11,830 nt of DNA, taken from the NCBI GenBank assembly GCA_023409795.1, contig JAEYQX010000230.1, forward strand, positions 1 through 11,830, written 5' to 3'. Position 1 is the first letter of the stretch. Each line of letters begins with the position of its first letter. The stretch is from Pseudomonadota bacterium. Its GTDB lineage: Bacteria; Pseudomonadota; Alphaproteobacteria; Caulobacterales; Caulobacteraceae. Positions 1 through 6,130 of this stretch are shown in pieces. The position numbers and the translations under genes were made by a program. The notes under the pieces were generated by a model. The model was given only the letters and a program-made list of their open reading frames with translations, had not been told where the DNA came from and ran no database searches.

Positions 1-729
1 GCGTTCAGGCCCACGCCCAACTGGCGGATCGATGGCAATATCGGCTACCTGCAGACCCGGGTCGGGGATGGTGAAAGCTCGATCGACGTGATGAACCGGA
101 CCCAGGGCGATCCTGAGTGGACCTTGCTTCGCCCCTGGGTGCAGGTTCCGTCGAACTGTATCGCCCCGACCAGGCTGGCCAAGCTGATGGTCGATCTGAA
201 TGCGGGCGAGACCACCATGTGGGGCCTTCAGGCGCTTTGCGCCGGTTCTGCCCGATTTGGTTCCTGGACGCCGGAAATCGAGTCGACAATTCCCTTCTGG
301 GCCTTCCTTGGCGAAACCTATAATCCGCTCACTGATGCGCCTAATTTCGGTCGGGGTATTGCGGCGGATCTGAGTGGCAACAACCTGCCGAACTCGCCAG
401 AGCTCACCGCCAACATCGGTAGCCAGTATACCTTCTATGGAAGCGGATGGGACGTCACGGTTCGCGGCGACTATTATTGGCAGTCGGATAGCTACTTCCG
501 CGTGTATAACACCGAGTACGACCGCATCCGGGCGTGGGACAATCTGAACCTGTCCATAACCGTGGTGAATGCGGCCCGCGATCTTGAGCTGGGCATCTAT
601 GTCAAGAACGTCCTTGATGAGACACCCATTGTGGACGCCTTCACCAACAGTGATGACACGGGCCTGACGACCAACGTCTTCACGCTTGATCCGCGCTTGG
701 TCGGCGTAAGCTTGAAAAAGCGTTTTTGA
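1..729 (+). CDS. TonB-dependent receptor, C-terminal part of the barrel (5' end outside window)
   Basis: This is the last 242 residues of an outer-membrane TonB-dependent receptor, which takes up siderophores, vitamins or oligosaccharides using energy from TonB-ExbBD. The frame is open from base 1, so the plug domain and N-terminus lie upstream. The visible part has alternating beta-strand patterns such as the Asp-Tyr-Tyr-Trp stretch near residues 157-160. It also has the near-terminal strand 'YVKNVLDETP' followed by 'TNVFTLDPRLVGVSLKKRF'. The product ends in Phe, as expected for a BamA-recognised outer-membrane protein. Two Cys (about residues 53 and 80) sit in a long loop and could form a disulfide, a pattern I associate with Caulobacterales receptors. 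The substrate cannot be told from this fragment. No T-rich terminator follows the stop; the next gene begins 87 bases later. The family call is secure, the ligand unknown. Confidence 0.9.
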   Translation, partial: AFRPTPNWRIDGNIGYLQTRVGDGESSIDVMNRTQGDPEWTLLRPWVQVPSNCIAPTRLAKLMVDLNAGETTMWGLQALCAGSARFGSWTPEIESTIPFWAFLGETYNPLTDAPNFGRGIAADLSGNNLPNSPELTANIGSQYTFYGSGWDVTVRGDYYWQSDSYFRVYNTEYDRIRAWDNLNLSITVVNAARDLELGIYVKNVLDETPIVDAFTNSDDTGLTTNVFTLDPRLVGVSLKKRF

Positions 730-735
730 CGCAAC

Positions 736-764
736 TTTAAGTAGTAATAATCGCTACCTATGAT
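736..764 (+). promoter_or_regulatory. Candidate promoter for the small secreted protein gene
   Basis: An AT-rich stretch follows the receptor stop codon. TATGAT at 759-764 differs from the -10 consensus at one base. TTTAAG at 736-741 is a weak -35 candidate with 17-base spacing. Initiation about seven bases after the -10 would fall near 771, where the hairpin at 771-800 begins. This is pattern matching only, because alphaproteobacterial promoters vary. Confidence 0.35.
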
Positions 765-770
765 AGTCTT

Positions 771-800
771 CCTATGGCTGCTGCTTCTGGCAGCTATAGG
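771..800 (+). promoter_or_regulatory. 11-bp stem-loop in the 5' leader of the secreted protein gene
   Basis: The arms at 771-781 and 790-800 pair over 11 bp with one G-T wobble (776 with 795), around an 8-base loop. No T run follows, so it is a poor intrinsic terminator. It lies just upstream of the Shine-Dalgarno sequence AAGGGAG (804-810), which it leaves unpaired. If transcription starts near 771, it would cap the 5' end of the mRNA and could stabilise it. It could instead be a weak end signal for the receptor transcript. Confidence 0.5.
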
Positions 801-816
801 AACAAGGGAGTGAAAA

Positions 817-1323
817 ATGAAAAAGTCGGTTGCTATCATGACGGGCCTGGTGGCCCTGGGGCTCGGCTCCGTCGCTTCGGCCCAGTCGCTGTCGCCGTCC
901 TCGGGCACTGGGACCCTCTCGTCCAGCGCTGTCGTGCTCAGCCAGTCAACGACCGCCACCTGTACCATCGGCGGAACCTATACCCTGACCGGCGCATCGG
1001 GTGGCGTTATCTCGCCGACCATGTCCGGCGGGCTTTGCAACCCGATCATTCCGGGTGTGCCCAGCACGGCCATCGTCCGTCCCTATGGTGCCTGGAGCTT
1101 CAGCGTCAAAAGCGGCAGCACCTCGTCCGTTCTCCTGACGGTGGGGGCCAATACGGTGCTGAACAAGCCCTGCTATGGCACGGTTGAGGTGCCCTACAAC
1201 AGCGCCACCAAGACCCTGACCTTCGGCGGTCAGACCCTGCCGCCGGTTACGGCGGGCGATCCGACCTGCACCTTGGTCAGCGGTACGGTTACGCTGAATT
1301 CGGGCGTGACGATCAACCCGTAA
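817..1323 (+). CDS. Small secreted four-cysteine protein, PraB-like
   Basis: The 168-residue product starts with a clear Sec signal peptide: Lys-Lys, a hydrophobic core, and probable cleavage after Ala22 (VASA before QS). The mature part is rich in Ser, Thr, Gly and Val, lacks membrane helices and looks like an all-beta extracellular protein. Its four Cys (49, 74, 119, 151) could form two disulfides. The order of landmarks matches what I recall of the PraA/PraB family of Pseudomonas, secreted proteins first described as activators of alkane oxidation: an early SP..G..T segment, Cys-Thr, 'GGLC', Cys-Tyr-Gly, a 'TKTLTFGG' strand, and Cys near the C-terminus. I judge this from pattern, not an alignment. 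The start is supported by AAGGGAG six bases before the ATG. It has its own candidate promoter and a leader hairpin. It could equally be an unrelated surface protein. Confidence 0.8.
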   Translation: MKKSVAIMTGLVALGLGSVASAQSLSPSSGTGTLSSSAVVLSQSTTATCTIGGTYTLTGASGGVISPTMSGGLCNPIIPGVPSTAIVRPYGAWSFSVKSGSTSSVLLTVGANTVLNKPCYGTVEVPYNSATKTLTFGGQTLPPVTAGDPTCTLVSGTVTLNSGVTINP

Positions 1324-1343
1324 TTCGTCCGAAGGAAGCCGGG

Positions 1344-1374
1344 CCAGCCGGGTGGTGCACAACCCGGCTGGATT
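1344..1374. terminator. Hairpin terminator between convergent genes, possibly bidirectional
   Basis: A perfect 10-bp GC-rich stem (1344-1353 with 1362-1371) encloses an 8-base loop and is followed on the + strand by ATTT, with TTTT a little later. It starts 20 bases after the + strand stop at 1323 and lies 13 bases beyond the - strand stop at 1385. It can therefore serve both transcripts. The T tract is short on + and nearly absent on -, so it may be weak. Confidence 0.6.
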
Positions 1375-1384
1375 TCAGCCCTTT

Positions 1385-1765
1385 TCAGGTTCGCGTCGCG
1401 TCCCAGGTGCCGAACTCATGGGCGATGCAGCGGTCGATGAGCAGGCGCCAGACGGGTTCGGCGATGTCGGGGGACAGGCCGGCGGGCTCGGCGGCAGCCA
1501 GGACCTTGGCCACCACGTCGTCGATGCGGGCCTGGTCGAAGACGGCGTCGCGGTTGGGCTTGATGCGCGCGGCGGCGTCCATATAGCGCTGGCGCTCGGC
1601 CAGCAAGGTCACCAGGGCCCGGTCCAGGGCGTCCACGCCCTGGCGCACGTCGATCATGGTCTGGCAGGCCTCGGGGGCCTTCCTCTCGTCAATCGCGACA
1701 GACGAGGGGGCTTCAAGGTCAACCGACAAAGGCACGCTCCAGAACATAGTCACCCGGCTCGGCAT
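1385..1765 (-). CDS. Chorismate mutase, AroQ type (PchB-like)
   Basis: An all-helical CM_2 (AroQ) domain fills residues 30-122 of 126. Enzymes of this fold convert chorismate to prephenate, for Phe and Tyr synthesis; the PchB branch also splits isochorismate to salicylate. The N-terminal 'PEAC..M.DVR' run closely resembles PchB. Likely active-site residues are Arg41, Arg58 and Lys69 (PchB Arg14, Arg31, Lys42). At the position of PchB Gln90 I read Glu117. The start is uncertain. ATG at 1765 has a strong AGGAAGG about six bases upstream but overlaps fpr by 47 bases. ATG 1747, GTG 1735 or TTG 1729 are alternatives. ATG 1657 would remove the conserved PEAC segment and lacks a ribosome binding site. 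It is co-transcribed behind fpr. A cytoplasmic chorismate mutase is more likely than a salicylate enzyme, since no isochorismate synthase gene is nearby. Confidence 0.85.
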   Translation of the reverse strand: MPSRVTMFWSVPLSVDLEAPSSVAIDERKAPEACQTMIDVRQGVDALDRALVTLLAERQRYMDAAARIKPNRDAVFDQARIDDVVAKVLAAAEPAGLSPDIAEPVWRLLIDRCIAHEFGTWDATRT

Positions 1766-2534
1766 TCGAGCCTTCCTTCAGGCCATAGGATTCCAGCAAG
1801 TCGGCGGTTTCCTTGATCATGGCCATCGAGCCGCACAGCATCACCCGGTCTGTATTGGGCGAGAAGCCGATGGGCAGTTGCAGGTCGGCGAACAGGTCGC
1901 CGGACTTGATGCGGTCGGTGATGCGGCCGGGCGTCTCGAACCGCTCGCGGGTCACCGTGGGATAATATCTCAGCTGGGCCTTGGCTTCGTCACCAACCAG
2001 GGGATCGTCATGGATGCCCGTGGTGAAGAAGTCGCGATAGGCCAGGTCGGCGACGTTGCGCACCGTGTGGCAGACGATCACCTCCTTGAAGCGCGAATAG
2101 GTTTCGGGCTCGCGCGCCACCGACAGCCAGGGGGCCAGGCCGGTGCCCGTGCCGATCAGCCACAGGCGCTCGCCGCCGGTCAGGGCGTCCAGCACCAGGG
2201 TGCCGGTCGGCTTCTTGCCCATCAGCACCTCATCGCCCGGCTGGATCTTCTGCAGGCGCGAGGTGAGGGGGCCGTCGGGCACCTTGATCGAGAAGAACTC
2301 AAGCTCCTCCGCCCAGAAGGGGCTGGCGATCGAATAGGCGCGCAGGACCGGCTTGGCCCCGTCCTCGCCCGGCAGGCCGATCATGACGAACTCGCCCGAG
2401 CGGAAGCGGAAGTCCTCGGGGCGCTTCACGCCAAAGCTGAACAGCTCGTCGGTCCAGTGGCGAACCCACAGGACTTCAAGACTATGGAAGGGGCTGGCCT
2501 TTGCAGGCGGTGCAGCGACGGGGGCATCAGTCAT
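1719..2534 (-). CDS. fpr: Ferredoxin/flavodoxin-NADP+ reductase
   Basis: This 271-residue cytoplasmic flavoenzyme moves electrons between NADPH and ferredoxin or flavodoxin, supplying redox enzymes and oxidative-stress defence. The FAD domain carries the 'RAYS' motif at 65-68. The NADP domain has 'GTGTGLAP' at 128-135, 'VCHTVR' at 154-159 and 'LCGSMAM' at 233-239. The product ends in 'YVLERAFVG', the short C-terminal extension of the bacterial (subclass II) reductases rather than the plastid-type Tyr ending. Length is normal for the family. The ATG at 2534 is preceded by AGGG at close spacing. The chorismate mutase gene overlaps its 3' end, so the two are probably one transcript. It is divergent from the dipeptidyl-peptidase gene with 78 bases between the starts. 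Confidence 0.93.
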   Translation of the reverse strand: MTDAPVAAPPAKASPFHSLEVLWVRHWTDELFSFGVKRPEDFRFRSGEFVMIGLPGEDGAKPVLRAYSIASPFWAEELEFFSIKVPDGPLTSRLQKIQPGDEVLMGKKPTGTLVLDALTGGERLWLIGTGTGLAPWLSVAREPETYSRFKEVIVCHTVRNVADLAYRDFFTTGIHDDPLVGDEAKAQLRYYPTVTRERFETPGRITDRIKSGDLFADLQLPIGFSPNTDRVMLCGSMAMIKETADLLESYGLKEGSNAEPGDYVLERAFVG

Positions 2535-2612
2535 GGGCCCTAACTAGGCGGTCCGGGGCCATTGCGAAAGTCCGGCGCGGCCATCCGTCCCTGCGACGGT
2601 GAAGGTTTGATG

Positions 2613-4937
2613 ATGACGCGGGCCAAATCCGGCTCTAGTTTCAGCGATATGCGCACTCTTCTTCTTGCCTCGACCTTCCTCATGGCCGCTGCTGCCACCC
2701 CCGTCATGGCCCAGAATGCTCCCGCCGCCGGTGATCCGGCGCCTGCGACGGCCCCGGCTTCCAACATCCTGACGGTAGAGCGCGTGTTCGCCAATCCGTC
2801 GCTGGCCGGACCGGTCGCGCGCGGGGTCAGCCTGTCGCCCGATGGCGAACTGCTGGCCTTCCTGCGCTCGCGCGAGGATGACGTGGATGTGCTGGACCTG
2901 TGGGCCGCACCCGTCGCCGGTGGGGAACCGTTCAAACTGGTGGACGCCCGCGCCCTCGTGCCGGACGCCGGCGAGCTGTCCGAAGCCGAGAAGGCCCGCC
3001 GTGAACGCATGCGCATCTCGCAGCGCGGGGTGGTGGAATACAGCTGGGACGAACAGGGCCGCTATATCCTGGCCCCGCTGGAAGGCGACATCTTCCTGGC
3101 CAGCCGCGCCGATGGTAGCGTGCGCCGCCTGACCGAGACCGCCGCCGACGAGATCGACGCCAAGGTCTCGCCCAAGGGCCAGTTCGTCAGCTTCGTGCGC
3201 GACCAGAACCTGTATGTCGTCAACCTCGAGACGGGGGCCGAACAGGCCATCACTACCGAGGGCAAGGACCTGATTACCTGGGCCACGGCCGAGTTCATCG
3301 CCCAGGAAGAGCTGGACCGTGACACCGGCTATTGGTGGAGCCCGACCGAGCGCCACATCGCCCTGCAACGCACCGATGAATCGACCGTGGACATCATTCC
3401 GCGTCTGGATATTTCGGGCGGCGGGGCCTCGGTGGTCGAGCACCGCTATCCGCGTGCGGGCCGTCCCAATGCCGTGGTCGAGCTGTTCATCCACGATGTG
3501 ACTACGGGCAACCGTGTCCAGGTCGATCTGGGCGATAACAGGGACATCTATCTGGGTCGCGTGAACTGGGCCACGGACGGCTCGGTCGCCTATGTGCAGC
3601 GCCTGTCGCGCGACCAGAAGACGCTGGACCTGCTCAGCGTCGATCCGGCTACGGGCGCAAGCCGCGTGATCGCCAGCCAGACCTCGGATGCCTGGGTCGA
3701 ACTGACCCACGATTTCAAGGCGCTGAAGGACGGCAACTTCATCTGGTCCAGCGAGGAAACCGGCTGGAACCACCTGTATCTCTACAACAAGGACGGCCGT
3801 CGCATCCGCGCCATCACGCGCGGCGACTATCCGGTCAAATCGCTGGACGGCGTCAATCAGGACACGGGCGAGGTCTTCTTCACCGCCTCCATGCGTGACG
3901 GCAAGGAACTGCCGATCGAGCAGCAGCTGTTCAAGGCCAGCCTGAAACGCACCGTCACCCCGACCGAGATCACCCCGCGCGGCGGCTGGTGGTCGGCATC
4001 GGTCAATGGCACCGGCACGGCCTATGTCGGCAATTATTCGGACCTGAACACGCCGTCGCAATCGGCGCTGTATTCCATCGACGGCACCCGCGTGCGCTGG
4101 ATCGAGGAGAACAGGCTGGAGTCGGGCCATCCGTTCTGGCCGTTCGCCGAGCGCCAGCAGAAGCCGAGCTTCGGCACGCTGGAAAGCGACGGCCACACCC
4201 TGGTCTGGCAGATGACCACGCCGCCGGATTTTGATCCGTCCCGGAAATATCCGGTCGTGATGCAGGTCTATGGAGGTCCGTCGGGCGGCGGCGTGAAGCG
4301 GTCGTGGCAACCGGCCACGACGCAGCTGCTGACCGAGGCGGGCTATATCGTCTTCCGTCTGGACAACCGTGGCGAGGGCGAGCGCTCGGCGGCCTTCAAA
4401 CAGGCGCTTTATCTGAAGATGGGCCAGCCCGAGATCGAGGATCAGGTGCTGGGGGCCAACTATCTGCGCAGCCTGCCCTATGTGGACGGTGACCGCATCG
4501 CCATGATGGGCTGGTCCTATGGCGGCTTCATGAGCCTGATGGCGCTGACCGAGCCGAAGATGGGTCTGGCCGCGGCCCTGGCCGGCGCGCCGCCGACGGA
4601 ATGGAGCCTGTACGACACCGGCTATACCGAGCGTTACATGTCCACCCCGCAGGCCAATGTGGAGGGCTATGCCGCCTCGGACGTCAACAACCGCCTGGAC
4701 AATCTGACGGGCCGCCTGCTGCTGATGCACGGCATGGCGGACGACAATGTGATCTTCGAGAACACCACCCGCGTGCTGAACGCGCTGCAGGAAAAGAGCA
4801 TTCCGTTCGAGACCATGCTCTATCCGGGCCAGCGCCACGGCATCCGCGGCAATGACCGCCAGCTGCACCAGTGGCGCACCTATCTGGACTTCCTGGACCG
4901 CACCATCGGCACCCGTGCCGGTAGCGGCCAGCCGTAA
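2613..4937 (+). CDS. Exported dipeptidyl-peptidase IV, peptidase family S9B
   Basis: This 774-residue serine peptidase should release Xaa-Pro (or Xaa-Ala) dipeptides from peptide N-termini, outside the cytoplasm. A signal peptide ends near Ala33 (PVMA before QN). A beta-propeller domain (about 45-490) contains 'QEELDR' with Glu232-Glu233, matching the paired Glu that bind the free amino end in DPP-IV and set aminopeptidase specificity. The alpha/beta-hydrolase domain has oxyanion Tyr553 in 'VYGGPSG', nucleophile Ser635 in 'GWSYGG', Asp710 with Asn712 in 'ADDNV', and His742 in 'RHG'. All key residues are intact and the length fits bacterial DPP-IV. I chose ATG 2613 because GAAGG (2601-2605) lies seven bases upstream. 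ATG 2610 and 2649 are alternatives, the latter without a ribosome binding site. It appears monocistronic, ending at a strong terminator. Its dipeptides could feed the importer encoded further right, though the two are not in one operon. Confidence 0.94.
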   Translation: MTRAKSGSSFSDMRTLLLASTFLMAAAATPVMAQNAPAAGDPAPATAPASNILTVERVFANPSLAGPVARGVSLSPDGELLAFLRSREDDVDVLDLWAAPVAGGEPFKLVDARALVPDAGELSEAEKARRERMRISQRGVVEYSWDEQGRYILAPLEGDIFLASRADGSVRRLTETAADEIDAKVSPKGQFVSFVRDQNLYVVNLETGAEQAITTEGKDLITWATAEFIAQEELDRDTGYWWSPTERHIALQRTDESTVDIIPRLDISGGGASVVEHRYPRAGRPNAVVELFIHDVTTGNRVQVDLGDNRDIYLGRVNWATDGSVAYVQRLSRDQKTLDLLSVDPATGASRVIASQTSDAWVELTHDFKALKDGNFIWSSEETGWNHLYLYNKDGRRIRAITRGDYPVKSLDGVNQDTGEVFFTASMRDGKELPIEQQLFKASLKRTVTPTEITPRGGWWSASVNGTGTAYVGNYSDLNTPSQSALYSIDGTRVRWIEENRLESGHPFWPFAERQQKPSFGTLESDGHTLVWQMTTPPDFDPSRKYPVVMQVYGGPSGGGVKRSWQPATTQLLTEAGYIVFRLDNRGEGERSAAFKQALYLKMGQPEIEDQVLGANYLRSLPYVDGDRIAMMGWSYGGFMSLMALTEPKMGLAAALAGAPPTEWSLYDTGYTERYMSTPQANVEGYAASDVNNRLDNLTGRLLLMHGMADDNVIFENTTRVLNALQEKSIPFETMLYPGQRHGIRGNDRQLHQWRTYLDFLDRTIGTRAGSGQP

Positions 4938-4951
4938 GGTCCGATCATCAG

Positions 4952-4985
4952 GGGCAGGGACTGATATAAAGTCTCTGCCCTTTTT
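4952..4985 (+). terminator. Intrinsic terminator of the dipeptidyl-peptidase gene
   Basis: An 11-bp stem (4952-4962 with 4970-4980, one G-T pair) encloses a 7-base AT-rich loop and runs directly into TTTTT at 4981-4985. It begins 14 bases after the stop codon. This is the best rho-independent terminator in the window. It also separates the + strand transcript from the convergent DUF2938 gene, whose stop is ten bases further on. Confidence 0.93.
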
Positions 4986-4995
4986 ATCTTTGCCA

Positions 4996-5361
4996 TTACG
5001 CGGCCATCGCCAGCACAAGCCCTGTCGCATAAAGCCCGACACCGAACGACAGATGGGCCAGAAGGCTGCGCAGGCGGGCGACGTTGGGCTTTGGCGTCTT
5101 GCGGGCCGCCAAGCCAGCTCCCATGCCCGGCTGGAGGATCAGAAACGGTGCGATGATGCTGGCTGCGCCAAAGAGGATGGCGGGCAGGGGGCGCGGTGTG
5201 GTCACCCATTGTGGCCCGACTATCCATAGGAATAGGCCGGCAAAAACCACGCCTGTCAGATAGTGGATTGACCAGCCCAAGACAGCTTCGCCCGCGACGG
5301 GAGGGGATGAGGTGACCGGACTATGGATTGTCTGGCCATGGCCCGGGCTGACCGGGGCCAT
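4996..5361 (-). CDS. DUF2938 family membrane protein, N-terminally truncated (possible pseudogene)
   Basis: The frame carries the conserved C-terminal two thirds of a DUF2938 protein, a small inner-membrane family of unknown function. From residue 14 on it shows 'IHSPV', 'PPVAGEAVLGW', 'HYLTG', 'APFLILQPGMGAG', 'TPKPN' and 'ARLRSLL.HL.FG.GLY', with three predicted membrane segments. Intact members are about 160 residues with an N-terminal helix and a 'GIP.LNY..VGRW'-like segment. Only 121 residues follow the first plausible ATG (5361), and upstream codons in this frame do not look like family sequence or a membrane helix. That start has no clear ribosome binding site. The frame stays open further upstream, but that is the antisense of the iron permease gene. 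I infer a decayed gene; a short functional protein is possible. Family recognition is from memory of the consensus. Confidence 0.7.
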   Translation of the reverse strand: MAPVSPGHGQTIHSPVTSSPPVAGEAVLGWSIHYLTGVVFAGLFLWIVGPQWVTTPRPLPAILFGAASIIAPFLILQPGMGAGLAARKTPKPNVARLRSLLAHLSFGVGLYATGLVLAMAA

Positions 5362-5371
5362 CTCGCCGGGG

Positions 5372-5416
5372 GAACCTCTGCCGCAGGCCGGGATTGAGCA
5401 GGGGTATCCGGTGCAA
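5372..5416 (-). pseudogene. Out-of-frame remnant of the DUF2938 N-terminal segment
   Basis: In a different frame from the gene at 4996-5361, the - strand reads L-H-R-I-P-L-L-N-P-G-L-R-Q-R-F. This keeps the spacing of the family segment I recall as F-G-I-P-x-L-N-Y-x-L-V-G-R-W. From its Phe codon to the in-frame 'GQTIHS' there are 34 bases (5338-5371), where six codons (18 bases) are expected. That suggests about 16 extra bases and hence a frameshift. Upstream, family resemblance stops near the start of the iron permease gene. The match is short, so it stays tentative. Confidence 0.4.
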
Positions 5417-5427
5417 CCAGGTGGGAA

Positions 5428-5854
<427 letters not shown>

Positions 5855-5862
<8 letters not shown>

Positions 5863-6130
5863 CTGGGTGGCCAATGTGGTGGGAACGGCCGCTGCCCTGT
5901 GTTCGATTACCAGCTTTGCGCCACAGATGCTGAAGATCTGGAAGACGCGCGATGCCTCCAGCGTCTCGCTGAAGACCTATTCCCTGACGGTGACCTGTTT
6001 TGTCCTGTGGGTGGTCTATGGCGTGCTGATACAGGCCTGGCCGGTCACCATCGCCAACGCCTGCGCCCTGGTCATGGCGACCGGGGTGCTGATTATGAAG
6101 TGGCGCTTTGGCCGCGAGCCCGAGGCCTAG
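5855..6130 (+). CDS. SemiSWEET family transporter (PQ-loop, three helices)
   Basis: This 91-residue inner-membrane protein has three helices (about 5-24, 42-61, 65-83), the single triple-helix bundle that dimerises in bacterial SemiSWEET sugar transporters. The 'PQ' motif is Pro23-Gln24 in 'SFAPQMLKIWKTRDASSVS', and Asn68 in helix 3 is a candidate for the conserved pocket Asn. Size is typical. The start is read as TTG at 5855, overlapping the iron permease stop (5860-5862); the residues it adds ('ADWVANVVGT') fit the family. A GGGA stretch lies about ten bases upstream, a weak ribosome binding site, so coupling to the upstream gene is likely. A GTG at 5867 is the next candidate. The substrate is unknown; sugars are the family norm. 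The stop TAG lies inside a CTAG that also holds the stop of the convergent peptidase gene. Confidence 0.88.

Noticed and set aside
771..800. Hairpin read as the receptor gene's terminator
   Set aside because: There is no T run after the stem and it sits close to the next gene's ribosome binding site, so a leader structure is the better reading, though not certain.
1656..2543. A 295-codon + strand open frame opposite fpr and the chorismate mutase
   Set aside because: Antisense of two clearly recognised genes, with low-complexity composition and no domain.
2562..2612. Upstream TTG start for the dipeptidyl-peptidase
   Set aside because: It would add residues before the signal peptide and has no ribosome binding site, whereas ATG 2613 has GAAGG at good spacing.
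2544..5042. An 832-codon open frame on the - strand opposite the dipeptidyl-peptidase gene
   Set aside because: It mirrors the S9B gene in antisense and runs through its terminator. Its translation is rich in Ala, Arg, Gly and Gln with no recognisable domain, as expected from GC-biased codons read backwards.
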